This document shows positions 50,521-58,860 of a stretch of 64,000 nucleotides of DNA, piece by piece. The translations under genes were made by a program, and so were the position numbers. The stretch spans positions 2,046,117 to 2,110,116 of the forward strand of contig NZ_LN884299.1 of assembly GCF_001403875.1 (NCBI RefSeq), read 5' to 3'. Numbering within the stretch: position 1 is the stretch's first letter; every line of letters starts with the position of its first letter. The notes under the pieces are model-generated. The model had not been told where the DNA came from. It searched no databases and saw only the letters and a program-made list of their open reading frames with translations. The DNA comes from Paenibacillus ihumii. Its GTDB lineage: Bacteria > Bacillota > Bacilli > Paenibacillales > Paenibacillaceae.

Positions 50521-50880
50521 CGGTATACTATGGCACATTCCAAGCAAAGTCATTATAGAAGAAACAGGTTAGTTAGCCAAGCTGTCGAGATTGCCTCGAC
50601 AGTTTTTTTTTTGCTAAGATGTCGGAGGACAAGAACTTGTATTTATAGCTGATTAGATGCTGCCTATTGTTAATCAACTAATATTTTCTGGTTAAACTAC
50701 GGGTACCCTGAAGAAGTTCGAGCAGGTGTCTCGCTTAAATATATATCAGGTCTTTTATATGTGGCGATCGAGGTTTACTTGCTATAAAAAATAAAGTATA
50801 TTATTTAAAGTGCAATTAACGTCGATAAAAATTATCCACGTTGTTGCATAAAAGTGAACCTAAAGGCGTGATAAGCACAA
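50521..50880. other. Intergenic region before the second Rrf2 gene
   Basis: After the terminator at 50582-50612 there are about 270 AT-rich bases with no gene and no clear operator. The Rrf2 promoter should lie here, but no convincing -35/-10 pair stood out. Confidence 0.45.
50582..50612 (+). terminator. Rho-independent terminator
   Basis: An 8-bp stem (CTGTCGAG at 50582-50589 with 50595-50602) is followed by ten Ts. It closes the siderophore operon. Confidence 0.93.
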
Positions 50881-51363
50881 ATGCATATGAAGACGGGTGT
50901 TGAACAATCGGTCTACGCGATCTTCCTGCTCAGTCTGCTGCCCGACAAGGCGGTGCTGCCGGGGGAAGCGATCAGCCAGCAGCTAGGGGCCTCGCCGACC
51001 TATTTTCAAAAATTATTGCGGAAGCTGGTTAGCGCCGATTTGATCACTTCCGTGCCCGGGGTCAAGGGCGGCTTCAAGCTGAAGAAGAGGCTGGAGGACA
51101 TTCGAATCTATGACGTGTATCTCGCTATAGAGGGGCAGCAGACGCTGTACTCCTCCAGCGGTATTTTAAACGATATGCTTGAATTGCAAGCGGAGGATCA
51201 ATGCTGCCTGTTGACGGATTTGATGCAGGAGGCGGAGACGGCCTGGAAATCCGTGCTCAAGCGGGAAACCATCGCCGATTTGGCTGCGGAGATGCAGGAG
51301 GAGCGATTCAAGAGCAGGCTGGAATGTTTACAAGCCTGGGTCAAGGAGAAGATGGTGATATAG
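50881..51363 (+). CDS. Rrf2-family transcriptional regulator
   Basis: A 160-residue winged-helix regulator. 'GVEQSVYAIFLLSLLP' and 'LGASPTYFQKLLRKLVSADL' form the helix-turn-helix, and 'ITSVPGVKGGFKLKK' the wing. It has a Cys-Cys pair ('DQCCLLTDL') instead of the spaced Fe-S cluster cysteines, so it may be a thiol sensor or non-sensing member. The start is 50881 or the in-frame ATG 50887; the ribosome site is weak for both. It lies 46 bp before the LLM oxidoreductase and may be co-transcribed with it. Confidence 0.82.
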   Translation: MHMKTGVEQSVYAIFLLSLLPDKAVLPGEAISQQLGASPTYFQKLLRKLVSADLITSVPGVKGGFKLKKRLEDIRIYDVYLAIEGQQTLYSSSGILNDMLELQAEDQCCLLTDLMQEAETAWKSVLKRETIADLAAEMQEERFKSRLECLQAWVKEKMVI

Positions 51364-51409
51364 CGGAAGCTGCGAAAGGCTTCATTAATATGTGAAAGAA
51401 GGGAAACCC

Positions 51410-52429
51410 ATGAGTAATCATCCTAAGAAGCTAAATGAAATTTCATATTCCGTGCTGGATCTCGTCCCGATTATCCAAGGAGGATCGCCAGCCCAGTCTT
51501 TCAAGAACAGCCTGGATTTGGCTCAGCACGCCGAACAATGGGGCTATCGTCGCTATTGGCTCGCGGAGCATCATAATATGCCGGGAATCGGCAGCTCGGC
51601 GACCTCGGTGGTTATCGGGTATATCGCCGGCGGAACGAATACGATCCGGGTTGGATCGGGAGGGATCATGCTGCCGAACCATTCGCCACTGGTCATTGCG
51701 GAGCAATTCGGCACGCTGGAAGCCATGTATCCCGGCCGGATCGACCTCGGCTTGGGACGCGCTCCGGGAAGCGACCAGAGCACCATGCTGGCGCTGCGGC
51801 GCGATCCGCGCGCGAACGGGCATGATTTCCCTGATCAGTTGGAGCAGCTGCGGAGTTATCTGGATGAAAATTCACGCCATAATCGCGTAAGGGCAATACC
51901 GGGTGAAGGGCAGGATATTCCAATCTGGCTGCTTGGCTCCAGCGGCTTCAGCTCGGCGCTGGCTGCCAAGCTCGGCTTGCCGTTTGCGTTCGCCAGTCAT
52001 TTTGCACCGGAGAACACGATACCAGCATTAACGCAGTATAAAGCCCAGTTCCAGCCTTCGGATGTGATGGATGAGCCCTATGCGATGGCGGGCATCAATG
52101 TATTCGCAGCGGACACGACGGAGGAGGCCCAATACTTGGCTACCTCGTACCAGCAGCAGTTCCTGAGCCTGATCCGCAACCATCCCGGCCAAATCCCGCC
52201 GCCTGTGGAGAGCATGGAGGATATCTGGACAGAGTATGAGAAGGCGCTGGTCATGAAGCAGCTCCATGCATCGATCATCGGCAATCCCGACGAAGTAAGG
52301 GAGCAGCTTCAGGCATTTGTCGAGGATACCGGGGCGGACGAACTCATTATCAATACGACGATGTATGACCATAAATCCCGAGTTCGATCTTATGAGATCG
52401 TAGCTGAAATCACCGGCATGAAGCAGTAA
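51410..52429 (+). CDS. LLM-class flavin-dependent oxidoreductase
   Basis: A 339-residue luciferase-like monooxygenase. Family motifs are 'SYSVLDLVPIIQGG', 'QWGYRRYWLAEHHNMPGI', 'TNTIRVGSGGIMLPNHSPLV', 'EQFGTLEAMYPGRIDLGLGR' and 'WLLGSSGFSSALAAKLGLPF'. It uses FMN or F420-type flavin chemistry; substrate unknown. ATG 51410 follows GAAGGGAAA. The upstream Rrf2 gene may control it. Confidence 0.88.
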   Translation: MSNHPKKLNEISYSVLDLVPIIQGGSPAQSFKNSLDLAQHAEQWGYRRYWLAEHHNMPGIGSSATSVVIGYIAGGTNTIRVGSGGIMLPNHSPLVIAEQFGTLEAMYPGRIDLGLGRAPGSDQSTMLALRRDPRANGHDFPDQLEQLRSYLDENSRHNRVRAIPGEGQDIPIWLLGSSGFSSALAAKLGLPFAFASHFAPENTIPALTQYKAQFQPSDVMDEPYAMAGINVFAADTTEEAQYLATSYQQQFLSLIRNHPGQIPPPVESMEDIWTEYEKALVMKQLHASIIGNPDEVREQLQAFVEDTGADELIINTTMYDHKSRVRSYEIVAEITGMKQ

Positions 52430-52614
52430 GTTAACGTAACAATAGTTATGTAAACCAACAAGCCAGATGGAAAAAATTTAAAAATCCACTCGATTGGTAT
52501 TCCCATTTTTTGATGATTATGTTATCATTAAATGCGAACAAAGGTTCTATTGTTTTATCACCAGGTCAGGCCATACTATAACCTTTACCCAATCCAAGAT
52601 GAGGTGGTATCCAA

Positions 52615-53031
52615 ATGGCGCTTCAATGTAATCAGATTTTTGTGAACCTGCCGGTTAAGGATTTGTCAAAGACGAAGGAATTCTTTACCCAGGTCGGATT
52701 TGAATTTAATGCTCAGTTCACAGATGAGAGAGCAGCCTGCCTGGTCATTAGCGAGCATATTTTCGCTATGCTGCAGGAAGAGACTTACTTCAAATCTTTT
52801 ACGAAGAAGGAGATTCCGGATACAAGAGAGAATGCGGAGGTTCTTCTCGCATTGTCCGCGAGCAGCCGGGAGGAAGTCGATGAGATCGTTAACAGGGCTC
52901 TGGCCTCCGGTGGACAGCCGTTTAATGATCCGGTGGATCATGGATTCATGTACACTTGGAGCTTTGGGGATCCGGACGGCCATTTATGGGAGGTCATTTA
53001 TATGGATCCGGCAACGATCGAACAGGGCTAA
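52615..53031 (+). CDS. VOC-family (glyoxalase/bleomycin-resistance-like) protein
   Basis: A 138-residue protein of the vicinal oxygen chelate fold. It has two beta-alpha-beta-beta-beta units: 'NQIFVNLPVKDLSKTKEFF...' with 'VGFEFNAQF', and 'NDPVDHGFMYTWSFGDPDGH' ending 'LWEVIYMDP'. The C-terminal half resembles YkcA/PhnB-like single-domain lactoylglutathione lyase relatives. Activity is unknown. GAGGTGG precedes ATG 52615. A terminator follows. Confidence 0.87.
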   Translation: MALQCNQIFVNLPVKDLSKTKEFFTQVGFEFNAQFTDERAACLVISEHIFAMLQEETYFKSFTKKEIPDTRENAEVLLALSASSREEVDEIVNRALASGGQPFNDPVDHGFMYTWSFGDPDGHLWEVIYMDPATIEQG

Positions 53032-53075
53032 GCTATATATTTAATGACGTGAAATATTAGGGAGACACCCGAAAT

Positions 53076-53101
53076 AACACCGCCAGCAGGGCGGTGTTTT
53101 T
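53076..53101 (+). terminator. Rho-independent terminator
   Basis: A perfect 9-bp stem (AACACCGCC at 53076-53084 with 53090-53098) and 5-nt loop are followed by Ts. It closes the VOC gene. Confidence 0.88.
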
Positions 53102-53207
53102 CTTGTGGCTGCATTGCTTTCTCATGTATGATTGGAAGGGGTCTTTATTAGACAAAAGCCGACATACGGTTTCTATTCCCATAAAACCAGGTTAGGATGA
53201 TCATTTT

Positions 53208-53900
53208 ATGAAAATTTTACTTGTGGAAGACGATAGAACGATCGCCTCCGGGCTGGAATATTCGCTGCAGCAGGATCAGTTCGACACGGTTTTGTGTCAT
53301 GATGCAGCCTCCGCCGAGAAGATCATAGCCGAAGAGCTTGACGAAATCTCGCTCTGTTTGTTCGATCTGTCCCTGCCGGACGGGAGCGGCTATGATTTGT
53401 GCAAAATGGCGAAGGCTCGCAGAGACATTCCTGTTATTTTCCTGACGGCCATCGATGATGAGGTCAATGTCGTTATGGGGCTCGACATGGGAGCCGATGA
53501 TTATATTACAAAGCCGTTTCGGATTCGCGAGCTGCTGTCCCGCATTAAATCGGTGTTAAGAAGATATCCTGCGCAAGCACAGAACCAGGCAGCAAAACAG
53601 ACGATTCAAATCGAACATATTCTCGTGAATACGCTGGAAGGAAAGGTGTACAAGAACGGGAACGAAATCCAGTTAACCGCGTTGGAATACCGGCTGCTGC
53701 TTATTTTTGCCAACCATATCGGCCAGGTTCTCTCCAGAAGCCAGCTGCTGGAGCGGATTTGGGATGTAGCCGGGGATTTCGTGAATGATAATACATTAAC
53801 GGTGTACATCAAAAGGCTGCGCGAAAAGCTGGAGGACAACCCTCAGGAGCCGACAATCATCAAAACAGTGCGCGGCTTAGGCTATAAGGCAGGTGATTAG
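53208..53900 (+). CDS. OmpR-family response regulator (BceR-like)
   Basis: A 230-residue response regulator. The receiver domain has the acidic pair 'LLVEDDR', phospho-acceptor Asp53 ('LFDLSLPDGSG'), 'PVIFLTA' and Lys in 'DDYITKPF'. The C-terminal winged helix has 'LTALEYRLLLIFANHIG', 'WDVAGDFVNDNTLTVYI' and 'VRGLGYKAGD'. It overlaps the sensor kinase by 8 nt. The adjacent ABC pair suggests a peptide-antibiotic sensing and detoxification module. Confidence 0.92.
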   Translation: MKILLVEDDRTIASGLEYSLQQDQFDTVLCHDAASAEKIIAEELDEISLCLFDLSLPDGSGYDLCKMAKARRDIPVIFLTAIDDEVNVVMGLDMGADDYITKPFRIRELLSRIKSVLRRYPAQAQNQAAKQTIQIEHILVNTLEGKVYKNGNEIQLTALEYRLLLIFANHIGQVLSRSQLLERIWDVAGDFVNDNTLTVYIKRLREKLEDNPQEPTIIKTVRGLGYKAGD

Positions 53901-54903
53901 CATTCTGCGCAATCGAGAAATTCAAATTTTATTGCTCCTGATGGGCACAATCAGCCTTGCAGGCACCGTTCTGGCTGCAAGCTTCGCGTTGAACACAGCC
54001 ATCGTTACCTTGATCACAGCGGCTCTGCTCATCGGCTGCTGTTTCGGGTTCACGTACTGGAGATACCGCGAAATACAGAAGCTCTCCGGTTATTTGCGCC
54101 AAATCAGCAGCGGCGACTACTCGCTGGACGTTCGGGATAATCAAGAGGGCGAGCTGAGCATCCTGAAGAACGACATCTATAAAATGACGCTACGGCTTTC
54201 CGAGCAAAGCTCCCTGCTGCAGCAGGACAAAATCAAGCTTACCCATGCGATCTCCGACATATCCCATCAGCTCAGAACTCCGTTGACCTCCATGACCGTG
54301 ATGGCTGATTTATTGAGCGAGCCTGAGCTGCCCATGGAGAAGAGAAGAGAATTCACGAGCAATATCCGCACTCAGCTGGAGCGGATCGGGTGGCTCGTTG
54401 CCTCCTTATTGAAATTTTCGAAAATTGATGCCGGAACGGTCCAATTCAAGAAGGAAGCTATATTCGTGAAGCATTTGGTGCAAAAAGCGCTGGAGCCCGT
54501 GCTCATCCCCATGGATATTAAGGAGCAGACCATTGCAGTTGAAGGCGAGGACGGCGTTCGCTTCACGGGAGATCTCAATTGGACATCCGAAGCCGTGCTT
54601 AATATTCTAAAGAATTGTGTTGAGCATACCCCGTCCGGCGGCAGAATCGCCATTTCTTTTGCAGAGAATGTTTTATTTACGGAAATTATCATTGCCGATA
54701 GCGGCAAGGGGATTCCGAAGGAGGATTTGCCGCATATTTTCAAACGCTTCTATAAAGGCAAAAATGCCAGCGAGGACAGCGTCGGCATCGGCCTTGCCCT
54801 TGCGCAAAGCATCATCACGAGCCAAAACGGCGATATTGAGGTGAAAAGCGCAGCAGGGAAGGGGACACAGTTTCATATCAAGTTCTACAAACAAGTAGTG
54901 TAG
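53893..54903 (+). CDS. Intramembrane-sensing histidine kinase (BceS-like)
   Basis: A 336-residue kinase with two closely spaced membrane helices (about 11-32 and 36-56) and no extracellular domain. That is the layout of kinases that sense through a partner ABC transporter. A HAMP-like linker and the HisKA domain with His125 ('ISDISHQLRTPLTSM') follow. The HATPase motifs are 'NILKNCVEHTPSGG', 'IADSGKGIPKEDLPHIF' and 'SVGIGLALAQSI'. GTG 53893 overlaps the regulator gene. Confidence 0.9.
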   Translation: MISILRNREIQILLLLMGTISLAGTVLAASFALNTAIVTLITAALLIGCCFGFTYWRYREIQKLSGYLRQISSGDYSLDVRDNQEGELSILKNDIYKMTLRLSEQSSLLQQDKIKLTHAISDISHQLRTPLTSMTVMADLLSEPELPMEKRREFTSNIRTQLERIGWLVASLLKFSKIDAGTVQFKKEAIFVKHLVQKALEPVLIPMDIKEQTIAVEGEDGVRFTGDLNWTSEAVLNILKNCVEHTPSGGRIAISFAENVLFTEIIIADSGKGIPKEDLPHIFKRFYKGKNASEDSVGIGLALAQSIITSQNGDIEVKSAAGKGTQFHIKFYKQVV

Positions 54904-54961
54904 CAAGACAGCAAACAGCATCTGCAATCAACAATCTCAGGCAGCAGGGCTCGCCCTTCCT

Positions 54962-55020
54962 TCAAGTGACTAGAATGTCACTTTAGTAGTCACTTGAGAG
55001 TCATACAAGACAGATATACT
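54962..55020 (+). promoter_or_regulatory. Inverted repeat and promoter upstream of the ABC genes
   Basis: A perfect 11-bp inverted repeat (TCAAGTGACTA at 54962-54972 with TAGTCACTTGA at 54987-54997) has an extra GTCACTT between the arms. A TTGAGA at 54994-54999 overlaps the right arm, and TATACT lies at 55015-55020 with a short 15-bp spacer. This is the layout of an activator-dependent promoter and is the likely site of the upstream response regulator. Confidence 0.78.
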
Positions 55021-55048
55021 GATCTCAATACAAAGTGGAGGTCTTCAT

Positions 55049-55732
55049 ATGGATATTTTAAAAATAGAACATCTGTCGAAAACGTATGGGAAAGGCGAGA
55101 CCGCAGTTAAGGCGCTCGATGATGTTTCTTTTTCCGTGCAAAAAGGGCAGTTCGTAGCGATCATCGGCCCTTCCGGCTCGGGAAAATCGACGATTCTGCA
55201 CATGCTTGGGGGTGTGGATCGTCCGACAAGCGGTAAAGTATTCGTGGACAATACGGATATTTACAGCCTGAACGAGACGCAGCTGGCTATTTTTAGACGG
55301 CGGCAGATCGGCTTGATTTATCAGTTCTACAATCTGATTCCGGTGCTGACGGTGGAAGAGAACATCAAGCTGCCCATGCTGCTCGACGAGCATAAGGTGG
55401 ATAAGAAGCAGTTCTCCGATCTCGTAAAGATTTTGAATTTGCAGGAGCGGTTGAACCATCTGCCTAATCAGCTGTCTGGCGGTCAGCAGCAGCGCGTCTC
55501 GATTGGAAGGGCGCTCATCAGCAATCCTGCGATCATGCTGGCGGATGAGCCGACCGGGAACCTGGACAGCAAGAACAGCCGTGAAATTATCGATTTACTG
55601 AAAATGTTCAATAAAACCTTCAACCAGACCCTCATCGTCATTACGCATGATGAACGGATTGCGCTTCAGGCAGATCGGATTATCGCGATCGAGGATGGAA
55701 GAATTGCCAGCGATGAGGTGGTTCGTCCATGA
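55049..55732 (+). CDS. ABC transporter ATPase (BceA/MacB-like)
   Basis: A 227-residue ATPase. The Walker A is 'IIGPSGSGKSTILHMLGG', the Q-loop 'LIYQFYNLIPVLTVEEN', the signature 'LSGGQQQRVSIGRAL' and the Walker B 'IMLADEPTGNLDSKNS'. It belongs to the group that powers FtsX-type mechanotransmission permeases. GGAGG precedes ATG 55049. It overlaps the permease gene by 4 nt. Confidence 0.93.
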   Translation: MDILKIEHLSKTYGKGETAVKALDDVSFSVQKGQFVAIIGPSGSGKSTILHMLGGVDRPTSGKVFVDNTDIYSLNETQLAIFRRRQIGLIYQFYNLIPVLTVEENIKLPMLLDEHKVDKKQFSDLVKILNLQERLNHLPNQLSGGQQQRVSIGRALISNPAIMLADEPTGNLDSKNSREIIDLLKMFNKTFNQTLIVITHDERIALQADRIIAIEDGRIASDEVVRP

Positions 55733-58341
55733 ATATTGTGAATAAGCTGACCCTCCGGCATTTGAAGGAAAACAAGCGGCGGACGCTGGTAACCATCATC
55801 GGCGTCATTATTTCCGTGGCCATGGTCACTGCCGTAGCTACGCTTGCCGTATCCTTTATAGATTTAATGAAGCGGCAAATCATTGAGGACGGCGGGGAGT
55901 GGCATGTCTTATATAAGGACGTGAATAAGACTCAGCTGGAAGCGATAAAAGCCGATAAGTCAACCCAGACCCTGATCATATCCAGAGATCGCGGTTATGC
56001 GCCCCTTCAAGCGAGTCAGAACGATAATAAGCCCTATTTGTTCATCAAGGATTATAATACGGAAGGATTTATGCATTTTCCGATTAAGCTGAACAAGGGG
56101 CGGCTGCCGCAGGCCAAGGATGAAATCGTCCTATCCGAGGAGGTTTCGGCAAACGCAAAGGTCGACTTTAAAATCGGGGATACGTTAACCCTGGACATCG
56201 GCGAACGGTCATTTACAGATCAAGAGGGGAACCGCCAAACCCTGTCTCAGCTTGACCGCTTATTTACGGGGGATAGCGGACGCGAAATTTTAGAGCTACA
56301 AAATAAAATGACCTACACCGTGGTCGGCATCATCGAACGCCCATCCTGGGAGCCGACCTGGGCGCCGGGCTACACGGCTCTGGGTTATATAGATGAGAGC
56401 CTCATCGCTGACGACGAACGGGATACCTTCCATGCTTCGGTCATTCTGAATGAGATTACAAGCGATTTATATGATGACGCCGAGGGTCTGGCGGGAAGGA
56501 TGGGGCTTGAGGAGAGCTCTATTCAATATAACAATAGTCTGCTTCGTTATTACGGGGTGACTAATAACGCTGGCTTCAGCAGCACTCTTTTATCGCTGTC
56601 TGCGATTATCATGGTCGTGATTATTGTCGGCTCAGTTTCGTTGATCTACAATGCATTCGCCATTTCTGTCTCGGAACGGGCCCGCCATTTAGGGATGCTC
56701 TCCAGCGTAGGCGCAACAAAGAAACAAAAGAGAAACTCCGTGTTCTTTGAGGGGGCTGTCATTGGACTGATCAGCATTCCGATCGGTATCGTGGCTGGAT
56801 TTGCCGGAATAGCCATTACCTTTAGGTTCATTAATTCCATGATCGAAGGGGCATTAGGAATCACGGAAGAGTTGACGGTGATCGTTACACCCGCTTCCAT
56901 TCTGATCGCCTGCGGGGTATCCATGCTGACAATATTCATATCAACGTATATTCCAGCCAGGAAGGCTTCTAAAATTTCGGCGATCGATGCCATCCGGCAG
57001 ACGAGTGATGTGAAGCTGACCGGTAAAGCTGTGAAAACGTCCAAGCTCGTTCGGAGGGTTTTCGGCATGGAGGCGGAGATCGGCCTAAAAAACCTCAAAA
57101 GAAACAAGCGGCGTTATCAAGCTACGGTATTTTCACTGGTGATCAGCATTGTTCTGTTTCTGTCGGTATCCTTCTTTACCGAGAACCTGAAAAAATCGCT
57201 AGCGCTCTCGCAGGAAGGGGTGAACTACGATATTCACATCACGTTCGGAACACAGAACACTGCTGAGAATGAACGATTAATTCGTTCCATCGGGAAGTTA
57301 CAGGATGTCACGGAGTACAGTGTTATTACACGTCTTGATGCCAATTCCTGGATTGAACAATCGAGGATCGGAAAGGAATTGCAGGAGCTGGCCGAGAGTG
57401 ATCCAAGCGTACTGAAAAATGGCAAATATCCTTACTACGTAGAGATCAGCGCTATTAACCCGGAAAGTCTGGCCGTTTATGCCCGGAGCGTCGGGGTAAA
57501 TATGGAGCAGTTAGAGGATACAAAGCAGCCCAAAGCGATTGTCATTGACACGGCAAAATATCAAGATATGTCGGCAGGAAAATATGTAGAAACGAAAACC
57601 ATTAACGCAAAAGCAGGCCAAATGATAGAAGTCATTATCATCGATAGCGAAACCGGGGAAGAGAAGAGGGCAGAAGAGATCGAAATTGCTGGCCTGACGG
57701 ATGTGCTCCCTACGGGGGCTTATCCTCCGGGAGTAGGCGGGGTAACGATGATTGTCTCGGAGCCGGTCATGAGCCAGCTATTGGATGAAGAGCCGAGTAT
57801 GGAAGCAACCTCGCATCTGTATTTGAAAAGCTCCGATCCCATGGCCACGCAGCAGCAAATCGAGGAAATGAAAGAAAGCAATATATATGTTTACAATGTC
57901 TATAAAAACAGGCAGCAGGAAGAACAGATCGTTATGCTCATGTCCGTATTTGCTTATGGCTTCATCGTGTTGATTACCGCCATTTCTATAGCGAATATTT
58001 TCAATACGATTTCCACGAGCATCTCGCTGCGCAAACGGGAGTTTGCGATGTTAAAATCCGTGGGCATGACGCCTAAGGGCTTCAACAAAATGATCAACTA
58101 CGAGAGTATATTTTACGGCATCAAGGCGCTGCTGTATGGTCTGCCCATCAGTGTCTTAATCATGTATCTCATCCACCGGTCATTAATGAACAGCTTTCAA
58201 TATGGCTTCACGCTTCCAGGGCTAAGCATGTTATATGTTATTGCCGCGGTATTCGTGATCGTCAGTTCATCGATGCTGTATTCCAGCTCCAAAGTCAAGA
58301 AAGAAAATATTATCGATGCGTTGAAGCAAGAAAACATTTAA
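55729..58341 (+). CDS. Large FtsX-domain ABC permease
   Basis: An 870-residue permease with about eight membrane helices: one at 20-45, an extracellular domain at about 60-275, and three helices at 283-412. A fifth helix is near 463-485, a second extracellular domain covers 490-735, and three helices lie at 735-855. Two FtsX repeats are evident. It is longer than BceB-type permeases (about 650) and has two outer domains rather than one. Given the linked two-component system, a role in sensing or removing peptide antibiotics is likely (inference). A terminator follows. Confidence 0.88.
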   Translation: MNIVNKLTLRHLKENKRRTLVTIIGVIISVAMVTAVATLAVSFIDLMKRQIIEDGGEWHVLYKDVNKTQLEAIKADKSTQTLIISRDRGYAPLQASQNDNKPYLFIKDYNTEGFMHFPIKLNKGRLPQAKDEIVLSEEVSANAKVDFKIGDTLTLDIGERSFTDQEGNRQTLSQLDRLFTGDSGREILELQNKMTYTVVGIIERPSWEPTWAPGYTALGYIDESLIADDERDTFHASVILNEITSDLYDDAEGLAGRMGLEESSIQYNNSLLRYYGVTNNAGFSSTLLSLSAIIMVVIIVGSVSLIYNAFAISVSERARHLGMLSSVGATKKQKRNSVFFEGAVIGLISIPIGIVAGFAGIAITFRFINSMIEGALGITEELTVIVTPASILIACGVSMLTIFISTYIPARKASKISAIDAIRQTSDVKLTGKAVKTSKLVRRVFGMEAEIGLKNLKRNKRRYQATVFSLVISIVLFLSVSFFTENLKKSLALSQEGVNYDIHITFGTQNTAENERLIRSIGKLQDVTEYSVITRLDANSWIEQSRIGKELQELAESDPSVLKNGKYPYYVEISAINPESLAVYARSVGVNMEQLEDTKQPKAIVIDTAKYQDMSAGKYVETKTINAKAGQMIEVIIIDSETGEEKRAEEIEIAGLTDVLPTGAYPPGVGGVTMIVSEPVMSQLLDEEPSMEATSHLYLKSSDPMATQQQIEEMKESNIYVYNVYKNRQQEEQIVMLMSVFAYGFIVLITAISIANIFNTISTSISLRKREFAMLKSVGMTPKGFNKMINYESIFYGIKALLYGLPISVLIMYLIHRSLMNSFQYGFTLPGLSMLYVIAAVFVIVSSSMLYSSSKVKKENIIDALKQENI

Positions 58342-58363
58342 ATACAAACTGTGAGATAAACAG

Positions 58364-58404
58364 AGAGTCTCCGAGGTTATGGAACCTGGCAGGAGACTCT
58401 TTTT
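58364..58404 (+). terminator. Rho-independent terminator
   Basis: A 9-bp outer stem (AGAGTCTCC at 58364-58372 with 58392-58400) encloses an inner AGGTT/AACCT stem and is followed by TTTT. It separates the ABC unit from the biosynthetic cluster. Confidence 0.87.
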
Positions 58405-58431
58405 GCGGAGTTCGATGCGCCGCATCAGAGG

Positions 58432-58460
58432 TTGACATTTTTTAACAATCAAAAGATAAT
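58432..58460 (+). promoter_or_regulatory. Strong sigma-A promoter of the biosynthetic cluster
   Basis: A perfect TTGACA (58432-58437) and GATAAT (58455-58460) have a 17-bp spacer, giving a leader of about 120 nt before the ACP gene. The leader contains a second AAAGGAGGG (near 58480) with no lasting frame behind it. Confidence 0.85.
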
Positions 58461-58584
58461 AATTGTAACTTTGGAAAAAGGAGGGATGATAGAGAGCTAG
58501 TTTGATTTCAATTGAATTCATCTGAATTCATTAACGCAGGATTCAGTCGCACCTCGCATATTAACCCTCTAAAGGAGTGAAGTC

Positions 58585-58860
58585 ATGTACGATAAAATCG
58601 TAGACATTTTGTGCTCTATCAAAGAAGATCATCCGGAGCTCCGCCAATCCCTGTCCCCCGAAACAGATCTGAACAACGATATAGGCCTCGATTCTCTGCA
58701 AATGATCCAGTTTATGCTCAAAGTCGAGGAGCAGTTAAACGTAGTCATTGACTATGACCACTTCGATTACGAGCATCTCCAATCAATTGAAGCATTTCTC
58801 ACTTTTCTAAATAGCTGCCAGCCGCAAGAGCAGGCAATGTATGAAGATGTTAAACCGTGA
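58585..58860 (+). CDS. Acyl/peptidyl carrier protein
   Basis: A 91-residue carrier protein. The phosphopantetheine site is Ser37 in 'DIGLDSLQMIQFML', with helix 'IVDILCSIKEDHPEL' before it and acidic residues around. It is a stand-alone ACP clearly outside fatty-acid synthesis context. ATG 58585 follows AAAGGAG. Its end overlaps the ATP-grasp gene by 20 nt, which suggests the ligase loads or uses this carrier. Confidence 0.9.
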   Translation: MYDKIVDILCSIKEDHPELRQSLSPETDLNNDIGLDSLQMIQFMLKVEEQLNVVIDYDHFDYEHLQSIEAFLTFLNSCQPQEQAMYEDVKP

